A DNA stretch of 64,000 bases from Phascolomyces articulosus (Eukaryota > Mucoromycota > Mucoromycetes > Mucorales > Lichtheimiaceae): assembly GCA_025677815.1 (NCBI GenBank), contig JAIXMP010000001.1, positions 1,488,001 to 1,552,000 on the forward strand. Reading direction: 5' to 3'. Below, one piece after another: positions 38,555 to 53,008 of the stretch (positions are counted from its first letter, which is position 1; every line of letters begins with the position of its first letter). The notes below the pieces were generated by a model. The model was given only the letters and a program-made list of their open reading frames with translations. It did not search any database and had not been told where the DNA came from. A program made the translations under genes and the position numbers.

Positions 38555-41253
38555 ATGGCACTTACCACAGTTGATCTCGACCAACATGGAACTTTATCCT
38601 CGGGATTCAAAGTGATTAATGACGCTGTTCATGGTAAACATATTAAGTGCATTGACAATTTTCAATGCCACAATGAACACTTATTATGCAAGGTATGACC
38701 CATTCCTCCAAATGCTTTACTAATGTATTTATTGATAGGTCATATCAAACTGGACTTGTATAGTTTTGATTTCATCGACACTGTTCAGTTTCAACGACTT
38801 CGAGATTTGAAACAGGTAACAAAGCTATTTCCATTTTCTTTTTATAACAAAACTGAATTTGACATGGATCTTTGAAGCTATGGTGTTTGACACTACTTGT
38901 TAATACTTGTATATAAAGTTAGGAGCTACCTATTTTGTATTTCCTGGAGGTAGTAATAATCGGTTTGAACACTCTATTGGTATGACGACAACAAGTTCTA
39001 TGTGGAAGAAGGGAAATAATATAAAAAAAACAGAATTGACTAATCTTTCCCCTTTTTATTTTAGGTGTATCGTATCTTGCTGGTACTCTTATTGAACGTT
39101 TTCAAAAAGATCAACCTGAATTATGCATTACTGAAGATGAAATCAAATGTGTCAAATTAGCAGGGTAAATAGCATCTTATTATTACTTATTGATATGTAT
39201 AGGTAACACTATGCTAATCTAATTAACATGGCTTAGACTTTGCCATGATCTTGGTAAGTGACTAATACTAAATGCATATATATAAACTTTATTTCCCCAT
39301 TATGACATTTATTTATTTGGTTTGTATATCAATATCACGCTAGGACATGGTCCATTCAGTCATGTTTTCGATAATCAAGTAATGCCAAAACTTCGGTGAG
39401 TAATCTCTGAGAAATTTTGGACGGAGATAAATGCTGCGGATATGACGCATGATTATCGATTATTAATACGATGAATATATTTATAGACCTGGTTTATCAT
39501 GGTCGCACGAAGAAGCCTCAGAGATGATGTTAGAATATCTGATTGACGATAACAATATTGATATTGAACGAAATGAAATTAATCTGATAAAAGATTTGAT
39601 TGCAGTAAGTTTAAGCAAACTATGTATATGCTTATACAAGGAGAAAATAGACTGGGTAACTAGAAAGGATGGATGCTAATACGCATGCGTCTATTATTGA
39701 AAATAAACTATTAAGGGTACACCTAGATCACGAAGGTAAATAATCTAAAATGTATATTTTGACAAATCAAAATTTGGAGGAAGAGATGGTGAGGAGAAGA
39801 GGTATAACGGTAGTAACTGACGTTTTGTGGTGGAATTTTTAATAGTCAATACGATGAACGTTGTTTTCTTTTCGATATTGTGGCGAATAAGCGAAATAGT
39901 GTGGATGTGGATAAATTTGATTATATTGAACGGGATGCACAGAACCTTGGTTTACGTAGCTCGTATGACGCAAAACGTCTTTTGATGTATAGTCGAATTG
40001 TGAACAATGAAATTTGCTACCATCACAAAGAAGTGGTAAGTTATTAATATAGCCCTATACATGCTTGGTTCTTTATTCCGCCTTTTTTTAATCTTGTTTA
40101 TTATACTATTATATTTGAATAGTATAACTTGTATGAAATGTTTTATACGAGATATAGTCTTTTCAAACGTATCTATACACACCGTGTTGGTAAGAGATGG
40201 CTTTCTTATTTTTTTTAATTATCTTTTATGAATAACGTTGGTCCTGATCTTCAATTTTTTTTCTTCCTATTTCTTTAAAAATAGCTGAATCAATTGAAAT
40301 GATGATTACAGATGCAATGATCCATGCAGGTAAATATTGAAATGATATTTTTATTAGCATTTAAAATATGTATGAGTGACTAACCTAAAAAAAAATCAAA
40401 ATAGATTCCTCCCTTGGTATTTCTTCCGCTGTTGATAAACCAGAAGAATATTTGAACTTGACAGATGATATCCTTCGTGTTATTGAACGGTCCAAATCAG
40501 ATGGATTGGCCAAATCCAGATCCATTATGCGTCGTTTACGAACAAGAGATTTGTATAAGTTTGTGGACGAATTCCTATTACCCACCGAATTAGAAAGTCA
40601 TATCAACAAGGTAAAAAATAAACAACTATTTCTTCATCTTCAATATATACTTATCAAATATGATCCAGTAACTGGATTAATCTAACAATCATCTCTTGGA
40701 TACTACAATTACAGCACACCATCACAGAATCTGAAATCATTTCCCATCAAAGTACAGGCGATAATTTGACAGAGGAGGATGTTATTGTGAAATGGATCAA
40801 GATCAACTATGCCATGAAAGATAGAAACCCTGTAGATTCTATCCGATTCTATTCTAAATTCAATGACCATGGTAATCTATATACTATTGTTGGAGGGAGA
40901 AAAAAAAAAGAGACAAAACTTTAATACCTCTTCTTATTATTATATTCTTAGAATCTTTCACAATTCCCAAACAGCAGGTATCCTATATGATTCCACAGCA
41001 ATTTGAAGAAGTTATTGTTCGCGTTTTCACACGCGATCCACAAAAGGTCACAGCAATACAAAAAGCGTTCCGTCGTCTTTTGAAAAGAATTGTACCAATT
41101 GAATCAAATGCTGAGCCTAATGCTGCATTGACGCTTCCTAATGACTATGATGATGTAGTTAGACTGAAAAGAAAACATTCAGGAAGTTTACAACCTGTGG
41201 ATGGAAATGAAGTTGTAAAGAAATGGCGACAAGGAGAATCCTCCTGTGAATAA
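38555..41253 (+). CDS. SAMHD1-like HD-domain dNTP triphosphohydrolase
   Basis: HD-superfamily enzyme; relatives hydrolyse dNTPs to nucleoside and triphosphate and so limit dNTP pools. Fourteen exons give 496 residues: 38555-38633, 38739-38815, 38919-38979, 39065-39164, 39237-39253, 39344-39395, 39487-39604, 39716-39735, 39846-40035, 40123-40189, 40285-40329, 40405-40610, 40715-40871 and 40952-41253. Metal ligands are all present: His in NNRFEHSIG, His-Asp in LCHDLGHGPFSH, and Asp in DVDKFDY. Flanking blocks KVINDAVHGHI, DTVQFQRLRDLKQLG, LFDIVANKRN and NLYEMFYTR match SAMHD1. No SAM domain precedes the HD domain. The C-terminal tail after residue about 450 is divergent and basic. It starts 225 bases after the carboxypeptidase on the same strand. 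Two exons are only 17 and 20 nt long. Confidence 0.93.
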
Positions 41254-43584
41254 TAGTCTGTTATGTTTCATCATAGTAATAAATATCTGTATATTAAATT
41301 GCTTCATTGCTTATCAATTGCATTTTTACTTTATCAACTTATTTCATAATCAATATGAACATAGTTATGGTTTATAATTTATATATTCTATACACGATAT
41401 TATTACGTACGTACATCTGAACGTGACAAATAAAGGCATTAAGCCGAAGACGAACACCAATGTTCGTCCTCTGTTCCATTTTATAGTTTTGCCGTGAGAA
41501 ATCTATTTTTCCTAATATGGTACTAGATATTCTCCTTTATTCCAGGCTTTAATAATTTAACCTGCTTATCACTGGCAAAGAAGTATTTGATAGGTAGCTA
41601 CCCAGAAGACAAATCGAAAATGCAGCAATTAAACAGAAATAAACGCTTTTTTTTTAAAAAAAAAAAAAGAACATTATATTTTACATGTTATATATTTTAT
41701 CATTCTTTTTATTCAGTAACAACAAAACAATGCTGCTCTGTAGTTGGATCATAATCTTTTTGTTTTTCATTTATTTATTTCATTTATAAGAATTATAAAT
41801 ACTCGGCTCTTAAATCCGTATGTAAAAAGCATTCGATAATATGAGATGAACAATGATTTGCTATCATTATTGATAAGAAAGATGAAAGCCATTGTTCAAA
41901 AAAGTATTTCAGTGTATATCAACTTAGGTATAGGCTAATACCTGTAATATATGCATATTAACACATGAAAAAAAGTGCAATATAATAGTAATGACAATTA
42001 AAAAATGGTGTTCTCATATATGTCAGCAATCAATGGTTACAAGCCATTAGATACGTAGGTGTACATGAACAAGATCATTCTGAATCTTATTTTTTATGCA
42101 TCGGATGACAGAAGCATAAAACCGAGTCAGTATTCCCGGTGTGCTACTACACAACAGACAAGATCTTATCGAATTTTACGAAGTTAGACGGGGTGGGCAA
42201 AACATAATTCTGGGTTCAGCTAATTCTAGCATCGTTTAGATGTAAAATCATCCATTTGTCTACTAACCATTATTTTGCAAGAAACGCACACAAATGAATT
42301 GCTCCAGTATCGGGCACTTTTCCCATGAATGTTGTACATGAGGATAATGATCCAATGTTATTATGGGGTAGAAAAAGAAATTGAGATTTATGTTTTTAAT
42401 ATGCGTTGGACTTACGATCAAAATTCCCAATAGAAAAAAAGAAGGTACTAACTTTAATTCACTTCTATTCATTTTTATATTTGTCATGTGGCCACCAAAA
42501 AAAATATTCATCAAAGTGAGAATTATGTCAAAAATAATATTTTCCCGGAAATGAAACGAACGTAAAATGGTCCAGCGTGTGAACTACCCTATAGTTCAAC
42601 CAAATCACTAGGTGGTACAACACACAGATTGTGTCAGGTGGCAAATGCAACAATTCTTTTAAATCTAAACTTGACCAATTTTTCCCTTTAGGATGATAGC
42701 AAGATCGGGTTTAAAAAGAACAAAAGGAATCCAAAAAACGGAATAACATTCTTCTAGTTATTTATATCAATATAGCTATGAATGATCATTTTCTTTCGAT
42801 CTGACAAATCCACTGAAAAAAACGGTATTTTCTATTTCAGGAGGTTAAAGCAAACCAAATAAAATTACCTTTCTTGGTATTGGTACTACTGTCAGATCAC
42901 AAAAATTCGGCACGACCGATTGACACTATACTACCATGATTAAAAATTACACCTTTTCATTTGACTCGATAAATGATCAAATATTTCAATAAGTTTATAA
43001 TGATTCATTATATGATAAATACAATCATGGTTTGAACAAGATGTGCTTAATATGAAGCAATTAATGATTAAACTCTATTTTTTTATAATCTATCTCCGTT
43101 CTTAGTTGTTAAATTCAACTCTATTCATACCAGAAACTGCACTAATATTTTTATCTTACCTTTAGATCCTTACCAGGTAAATCATAATACTTTGATTGTT
43201 ATACAATAAATATCCCCACATTTTTTATCTTACTGTAGAACGCTGCGCCATTGTAAGTGCATCCTTCCTGTGTGAAAATATATTATGCTTGGTATTACTA
43301 ATGATAAGTTTTTTTGTATCTGGGAAAATGTCATTGTTTTAATGATGCACCTATCCATCATCATGTAACCATAGTCAATGCCTCTGATTTACTCACACTC
43401 TGTATTCATTTTTTTTTCTTTAAAAAAGGCTAATGTTTTTAACTAATTTTTTTTTCTGTTTTCTTCTTTGTAGTACTCTTTCTTCCGCATTCTTGTTAAA
43501 TATATAAATAAGCCATAATATTCTTTTTTTTTTTTTTTTTTGAAAAACACATTTTTTTTATTTCACGTCAGCAAAAACCAAAAC
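41254..43584. other. 2.3 kb intergenic region upstream of the MFS gene
   Basis: AT-rich and without a recognised gene. A short perfect hairpin (8-pair stem GACGAACA/TGTTCGTC, 4-nt loop) sits at 41449-41468, near the SAMHD1-like 3' end. The ORF at 42263-42514 (minus) has no family match that I can see. A TATA-like TATATAAATA at 43501-43510 precedes the MFS gene. Confidence 0.4.
43501..43510 (+). promoter_or_regulatory. TATA-like element of the MFS permease gene
   Basis: TATATAAATA lies 84 bases upstream of the ATG at 43585, with a long poly(T) run between. Position is consistent with a core promoter. Confidence 0.35.
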
Positions 43585-46203
<2,619 letters not shown>

Positions 46204-46627
46204 AGGTTTTTCTTATATTTTCATATTTATTTTATATATAATCATCTACAACTATCTTCTTTATATATATATATATATATATAGTAGTACATTAGATAGT
46301 ATCTAAAATTTAATATTTATTATTCTTTTATATATTATTATTCATTGAATTTTTTGATTGTAAAGTTGTTTTTATTACTATTATTATTATACTTTTAATT
46401 TTAGTATTAGATTCTTCTTTTCCGATAAGTTTTTTATAAACACCTTAGAAAAATTAATTCAGTATATATTGGAAGATGTAAAATAAATTCAAGATATATA
46501 ATACAGATTAAAAAAGTATTCTAAAAAAGTCAGATTTGAATATATTTTTTTTTAAAAAAAAAGTCAAGGATATTTGAAATATAGTTAATAATATGTGAAT
46601 CTATTCTGAACTTATTGCAAATACATA
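46204..46627. other. 3' flank of the MFS gene, AT-rich
   Basis: Almost pure A/T with a (TA)n run at 46262-46283. No coding sequence. Confidence 0.5.
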
Positions 46628-47207
46628 CAGTGCCCGCTCGTTAAAACGGTATTCGTTAAACCGGTATCCGGTAGACTGGTCCAAATATTTACTGGTCCTA
46701 TAATATATATATATTATTTTTAGGTATTTTTATGTAGTTAGCAAGTATTTTACGTAACTCTGGAAGTGCAGGTTTCGAGGCTTTTTAGAATCAAGATTGT
46801 GCTCTGTCCTGCCCATAAGTTCTTTTTTTTTCTTCAATACGTCGCTGATAGTCTGCTGACCAGGAACCTTTTCCAATTTGAACTCGTCTTTAGCCCATTT
46901 GGCAAGTTCGGATTGAGTAATCTTTGGCTCTTTTTCTTTCTTAATACAAATAGCAAGCTTTTAACGGTTTGTCAATGCACTTTTTTTGTCCATATCTATG
47001 AAAATGAAAGATAATGAAATAAAATAAGAATATCATTATTTACAATAAGCATTTTCGATTCTTTTATATTATGCAACCTAGTTCAATCTTCCAGCATATA
47101 CTGTCAACGGGGTTTCAAAAATTAATCGGTATTCGCTAAACTGGTATTTCGCTAAACCGGTACAGTTCCTCACATATTTTGGGTACCGGTTTAGCGAGCG
47201 GGTACTG
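46628..47207. mobile_element. non-autonomous pogo/Tigger (Tc1-mariner superfamily) element
   Basis: About 580 bp bounded by terminal inverted repeats: left CAGTGCCCGCTCGTTAAAAC, right end complement CAGTACCCGCTCGCTAAACC. They are flanked by TA on both sides (46626-46627 and 47208-47209), as expected for TA target-site duplication. Subterminal repeats GGTATTCGNTAAACNGGTA occur near both ends. Inside, on the minus strand, is a fragment of a CENP-B-type transposase DNA-binding domain (46793-46993). The catalytic DDE region is missing, so the copy cannot move by itself. Confidence 0.88.
46793..46993 (-). pseudogene. transposase fragment, CENP-B/pogo N-terminal helix-turn-helix
   Basis: From an ATG at 46993 the frame reads a Lys-rich start with SALTNR, an in-frame TAA, then KLAICIKKEKEPKITQSEL, AKWAKDEFKLEKVPGQQT and ISDVLKKKKEL. 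This is the layout of the pogo/CENP-B N-terminal HTH (aligned family members read Gln where the stop is). It lies wholly inside the TIR-bounded element and the remaining transposase is deleted. Confidence 0.85.
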
Positions 47208-47499
47208 TACTATTGGCGTTGTGGTATACATATGTAATGTATACCATAATTTTTAGTCGTTCTAATTATTATTACAAATCTTTCTTTTCAACTATCATTA
47301 AATGCTTTTAAAATATTGAAAATGGCAGTTCTAGTAACAGACAATTTGGTTTAGCCAATTTATGTAAAAACCGTTCAGCTACAATTTAACCATTCACGGA
47401 CATCATCATCTAGCCCTAAACGGACTTTTGAAAACCGTCCATCAGTGGTATATAACACGGATTCTAACAGTTGATATTTAGAGGAGGTAAGGGAACACT
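47208..47499. other. flank of the transposon, no gene seen
   Basis: About 290 bases of AT-rich DNA between the transposon and the small minus-strand ORF. Nothing recognised. Confidence 0.35.
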
Positions 47500-47679
47500 T
47501 TAAACATCGGTTGTTTGATAAGCAGCCATGACAGATATGTCATATCGCGCCAAAATCACAGCATCATCTTCATCTAATGGGATCGTGGGATATCCAAATA
47601 ATTCATTTGAGAAAGCTTTATTCGCAGCAGATGTATCGATATCGCTACGTACCTCCTTCAACTGACGCGATGAATTCAT
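47500..47679 (-). CDS. small ORF of unknown function, possibly a gene fragment
   Basis: A 59-residue frame from an ATG at 47679 (MNSSRQLKEVRSDID...). It has balanced composition with an acidic PLDEDDAVILARYD segment and looks more protein-like than its AT-rich surroundings. No upstream or downstream exon could be joined. It lies 290 bases from the pogo element but shows no similarity to transposases that I can see. Confidence 0.3.
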   Translation of the reverse strand: MNSSRQLKEVRSDIDTSAANKAFSNELFGYPTIPLDEDDAVILARYDISVMAAYQTTDV

Positions 47680-48600
47680 AGTCCTATGTTTCGTCTTTAT
47701 CACAAACCTTCCGTCTTATCGAAAAATAAAAAGCAATTACGAAATAATTATGTAATGCGGTTTCCAATTTCTTATGCATATTTTATAACGATGTTGGCAG
47801 AACACTATACAACTTTTTTCTTGAGGAATAATAAGAGATTTTGAATCTAGAAATGTTTACATATAGTAGACAATAACAAATATTGTGTTCATATGTGTTT
47901 GTTTTTATGGTATAAATGGAAGAAGATCAATGCTAGACCATATGTAAAAGAAGAAAAGAGAGAGACATGACACAGTATAAATACTACCACACAGGATTAA
48001 TTTTTTCATAAAGTGGGGTTTTTATTGTATTATATCTCTAAGGAATTTTTCTTCTAATATATTCTTACCAATTGTTTATTTGAACATGGGTGGGATTATT
48101 CAGATAATTATAATTCATAGTTTTCTACCTACATTATATAATATTAAGTTTCTTGTGCTTAGTACAGCATATTTCTTCCTTAAGAAACAGAAGAATACGA
48201 TTCCTGGTTTCATTTTATATTAGAAAATAATTTTTCCCCTGTGGTAATTAAGTGTCTTAGTGTTACTGTATTAAGATGCACTTATTATTGATTTGCTCAA
48301 CTTGTCAAAAAATCTGTACATGACAACAAATTAACAAGTTCTTTGGTATCAAATGAGAGATAGTGGTGCAACCCTTCTTGCTACCAAAAAAACTCAAGGT
48401 AACACAAGGTTTTCTGAGTTTTGCTGCCATGCAAAACAGTAAACGACAAAGCCCAGAGAAGGAAAAAAAAGGGGCGTTTTAGCGTTTAACCTTTAGTTTA
48501 CTTTATATAATAGCTGGACGGATTCTCGTTGCGTTAAATCACATTATAATTATAAAACAAACTTTATCTTTTTTTTATTCATTTTAATCTCTCTAACAAC
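47680..48600. other. promoter region of the ArfGAP gene and further AT-rich DNA
   Basis: No coding signal. TATATAA at 48504-48510 lies about 90 bases before the ArfGAP ATG and is the best core-promoter candidate. Confidence 0.4.
48504..48510 (+). promoter_or_regulatory. TATA-like element of the ArfGAP gene
   Basis: TATATAA is placed 91 bases upstream of the ATG at 48601. Confidence 0.35.
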
Positions 48601-51600
48601 ATGCCAGCACTTGACTTGAAAGGCTGTTTAGAGGACTCACCTACGTTCCGTAAACGTGTTAATTCTCATGAAGAAAGTATCCAGAACTTTGAAGCGTCCT
48701 TAAAGTCCATTTTAAAACTCGCTCGCTCCCAGGTCAATCTCTCTAGTGGTAAATATATTTATATATATGTATATCATATTATATTCTCGTATTATATATC
48801 TTTATAGATGCTCCCACCTCCATTTCATAATAAAAGGGGAAAAGAAAGAGGTAACTCATATGGGACAAAAATTATTTAGAATACAGTTTACGTCAACAAG
48901 AACTTGCTCTGGGCTTTTTGACATTTGGCCAGTCTCAAGATGACCCCATTGTTGGTAATGTATTAAATAGTAGTAAAAGAACCCTCCCCCGGTCTTTTAG
49001 ACCCCCCCTTTTACTCTTCATGATAAACTTTAATAAGTTTTTATTATATTAAAAGAAAGGGAAAAGAGCTATGTGTGTGGGAAGAGAGAATATTAAATTA
49101 TATATATACTTTTCTAGCACACGCCCTGGAAAAGTTTGGCAAGTCGATGCTCGAAGTAGAAAAATGCCGTCATATGTTTGTAAGAAGTGGATGAAGAGAT
49201 TCTTTTTTATTTTGATCTGTAGTCTCTTCCAAGTAGCGGAGGTATACTTTTGGATATATATATATACTTATATACTGACGAATGGAAATCATAGAATTCG
49301 CACGTTGCAAGTACTTTTATTGAACCATTAGAAAAATTCATGAAGGAAACTGTATCACCTGTCAAGGTAAAATTTTCACCATCATTATCATAGTTATGGA
49401 TATAAATGACAGCTCTGTTTTTTTAATGTTTTGAAAATGGATAATACTTTATGATGGATAACAATGATGTATGATCTATGTATTTATAGGATATCAGAAG
49501 ACGATTTGAGAAATCAAGCGATGATGTAGATTCAGCGTTAAGCAAGTACATGTCAAAAAAACCAAGAGATCCAACTATACCCGAGGCATGTGTGGCAATT
49601 TTTTGTGTGCTTATTTCCCTTTACCAAAAAAAATAATCCTAAAAGTGATGGCAGCTTATGGAACTGGATAGGCTGCAAACGAATTGGCTGATTCAAGAAA
49701 AGGATTTCATCAAGTCTACATGGAATATGTGCAAACTTTGAACGATATCGAAGCAAAGAAAAAAGTGGATTACATGGAAAACGTAAATAATTTGGAATAA
49801 GTGAAGAAGGAAAGGTGATTTACCATGTTGATTTTGGGGCTAAAAATGGATACACTGGTGTGTTGTGATAAACTTAGGTGCTTGCGTACATGTATACCGA
49901 ATCTGTATTTCATCACCAAAGTTACGAAATTTTGAAAGATCTTGAACCCTATATGCGTGATTTGACAGGTAATAATTACACATGAAAAAGATTTATGCTA
50001 ACATGAGAAGAGCAAAAAATTGTAACATACCCCGCATTATAATACCTATCCATACCATAGGTTTGCTTCATGATGTAAGTTTTATATTAATTGTGATGGA
50101 TTCAGAAACATCTATGCAGGAAGGAGGAGAATATTGAATGAAAAGCTGTATATTATAAATTAGTCACGTCAACGATATGTTGAAGAGACTGTAGAAAGTC
50201 GCGTTTTTCAAGATTCATGTGCACAAGTAAAGGTTTTTTTATTTTATTTTGAGAATGAGAGATCCAAGCATAGAAGAGTGTTTTTTGATATGGATGAAAA
50301 TTTATCATTTTGAATCTAAAACATATATAGAATGCTGCATCAGAATATAGTCCAATGCATGGTAGTGTTCCAGGATCTCCACTGACAGCTACACATCCAT
50401 CCCCTTCTTTATCCAAATCGGGTTATTTATTTGAACGAAGAGGAGGGCGTGTTTTGCAAAGTTGGGTTCGCAAATATTTTATTATTGATGGAGAGGAATT
50501 AAAATGCACTTATCGTGGTCCAAAGGTACGTGTGCAAAAAATAACTATCGTTTGTATAGTGAAGTGCCATGTTTTATTTACAAATTCAGCTCATTTTTCG
50601 TCCTATACGTCGATCCACCAATTCTCTTAATATATAGCAACCAAAAGACGATGAACTATCAACAACCTATAATTTACGTGTATGTAGTGTGAAACTTACT
50701 GATAGTTATGATCGACGATTTTGTTTTGAAGTGATTTCTCCCTCAAAGTAAGTTTGTAATCAATTGATATATACTTCAATCACGGGGAAAGAGGAACTTT
50801 TTTTATTCAAATATGGTGATATATATCCAGAATTATGGTTCTACAAGCCGAAAATGACCAAGATATGCAAGAATGGGTTCAATGTTTAAGGATGGCAAAT
50901 CAAATGGCATTAAATTCTGATAATGCCATGCCTGAACCTGCCACTTCTGTAAGAGTAAGTTCTATTTTATATCATTGCCATTATTCTATATTCATTATTT
51001 AAATGATGGAATGAAAAAAAAACACAGAAAGTTAATCATTTGAAATCAAACATATTTAGGGCACTTCTGATTCATCACCAAAGTCCAAATTGAAAGAGTT
51101 TTCATCCACCAATTCAGAAACGGACCAACAACTTTTAAATACACTACGTGAAGAACCAGGAAATGATATCTGTGCAGATTGTGGCGCACAAGGATCTGAG
51201 TGGGCTAGTACAAATCTTGGGGTAATTGTATGTATTGAATGTTCTGGTATCCATCGAAGCTTAGGTGTTCATGTTAGTAAAGTACGATCACTTGCACTCG
51301 ATAAATGGGACTCTGAAACGATTGAGGTAATATATATTTTATACATTATATATTTTTATCTTCTCTATCGATTCTAAAGTATTCGATATTACCTTTTTCG
51401 TCTACTTCATTTTCATTAGATCATGCTTCGACTTGGCAATACGGTTGCAAATGAAATCTTCCAAGAATCTGTTCCTCAACATATGGAAGAGTTCCGTATC
51501 CATCCAGATTCCACACGGTTAGTGATCAAAACATTTTATTTTCATCGTTAAAATGTTTTTTTTTCAATATTTTCTCATTCTTGATTAAAAAACATTAGGC

Positions 51601-52475
51601 CAGAACGTGATTTATGGATTACTGAAAAGTATGTGAAACGATCCTTTGTTGCTCATAAAACTGAAGATGAAGCAGAACTTAACCAGGTAACAAAAAAAAA
51701 CACAATATACCATCCAAACGCTATCCCCTTTTCTTTTAAATAAAAAAAGGTACTAATACAGAAAAAATTATAAATGTTGTGTTTATTAGGAACTTTGGAA
51801 TGCAGTGACAGATTCACACCTCGCAGAAGCTTTACATAGCCTTGTTCAAGGTGCCAAAGTAGACTATAAGAATCCAAACGAAGAAGGTCAAACAGCTTTA
51901 CATAAAGCAGTGGAACAAAGTGATGAGGTTGCTGTGGAGTTTTTGTTACAATGGTTTAGTGATGTGAATCAAACAGACGCAAAAGATTGGACCAGTTTAC
52001 ATTATGCAGCTGCAAATAATAATGTCCGACTTGTTTTGGCATTATTGAAACGCCATGCAAAAGCAGATGCCAAGGATAAGAATGGAAAGGTAATGATCAT
52101 TCAACGAGAATGAGAGAATACATAAGCTGTTTGTTTTTTTTCTAAACAACGACATTTCAATGTTCTTAGACACCACTTGATCTTGCCGTGGATCGTCAAA
52201 ATGTCCAAGCAGTTACAGCCCTCCGTCTATTTGCATTTGATAAACAACACAATTCATCACCTGCAAGTTCATTAGATTTTGGATTCCGGGAAGCCATGTC
52301 TTCATTCAAATTGGATAGATCCAGTTATGGTAGTTCACATTCTGCATTGGACTTACGACAAACAACATCCGAATTCTCTCCTAATGAAAAGGATATCACA
52401 TTAATCGATGATCAAAATCATAAATTGCTTCATCCACCTGGAGGTACTGGCAATACTGGTAGCGGTGACATTTAA
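48601..52475 (+). CDS. BAR-PH-ArfGAP-ankyrin protein (ACAP/centaurin-beta-like)
   Basis: GTPase-activating protein for Arf GTPases, coupling membrane curvature sensing to coat and actin dynamics. About 17 exons give about 741 residues: 48601-48748, 48880-48954, 49118-49179, 49295-49366, 49490-49591, 49672-49782, 49878-49968, 50061-50074, 50164-50226, 50331-50525, 50638-50747, 50831-50954, 51060-51326, 51420-51517, 51599-51686, 51790-52089 and 52170-52475. Domains: BAR (1 to about 245, opening [15 protein letters not shown]), PH (about 276-378, [20 protein letters not shown]), ArfGAP (about 415-545) with zinc finger CADC...CIEC and the catalytic Arg in GIHRSLG, and ankyrin repeats (about 600-680, [30 protein letters not shown]). 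The tail is Ser-rich. The donor at 49591 is uncertain; exon 8 is 14 nt. S. pombe Cnt6 has the same class of architecture. Confidence 0.92.
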
Positions 52476-53008
52476 ATATTTTAATTATACATCTATTCAT
52501 ACACATATTTATATATACATATAAGACACAACCATCCTATATATTACCTTTAGCGTGCGCAAAAGAAATCTGCAAGATAATATAGCGCAGTAATACATTA
52601 ATTATTCAAAATAATATCAAATTATTATTTTTATTATTATTACTATTTTATATATTCTCTTTTTCTTTATATTATATACTAGTTATATGTTATTAGATTT
52701 CGGAACATTTTATTAGTTGTAATATATTGCCTATTAAGAGGTAGTAATTATTTTGGTGAGTGTTTCTTTAGACACTATTCAGGGGTTTTACACGTATACG
52801 ATAGTAAAGCAATAACAAATGAAAATATCAATTAGTAGTAAAATGGGGTATAAGTGAAAGGGAGGAGGAGAATGTTATTATATTGTTTTTGATTATGTTT
52901 CTGTGTACATATAATGTATATAATAGTTATATAATAGGAATTAATAGGTGTATAAAATAGTAATAATAAAAGGTGTGTGGAGGAGAAATGTTCAATTCTA
53001 TATATTTT
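52476..53008. other. convergent 3' region between ArfGAP and Zn2Cys6 genes
   Basis: 533 bases of AT-rich DNA with no ORF. It carries the poly(A) regions of both genes. Confidence 0.45.

Noticed and set aside
41449..41468. Perfect 8-bp stem hairpin (GACGAACA/TGTTCGTC)
   Set aside because: Looks like a bacterial terminator but lies in a eukaryotic intergenic region without a U-tract; short palindromes of this size occur by chance.
42263..42514. Minus-strand 83-codon ORF in the MFS upstream region
   Set aside because: No recognisable domain, flanking sequence lacks TIRs or other exons, composition typical of AT-rich random ORFs.
49584..49672. Possible GC-AG intron in the ArfGAP gene (GAG|gcatgt)
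   Set aside because: An in-phase GT donor six bases downstream (TGT|gtggca) gives an equally valid exon, so the rare class is not required.
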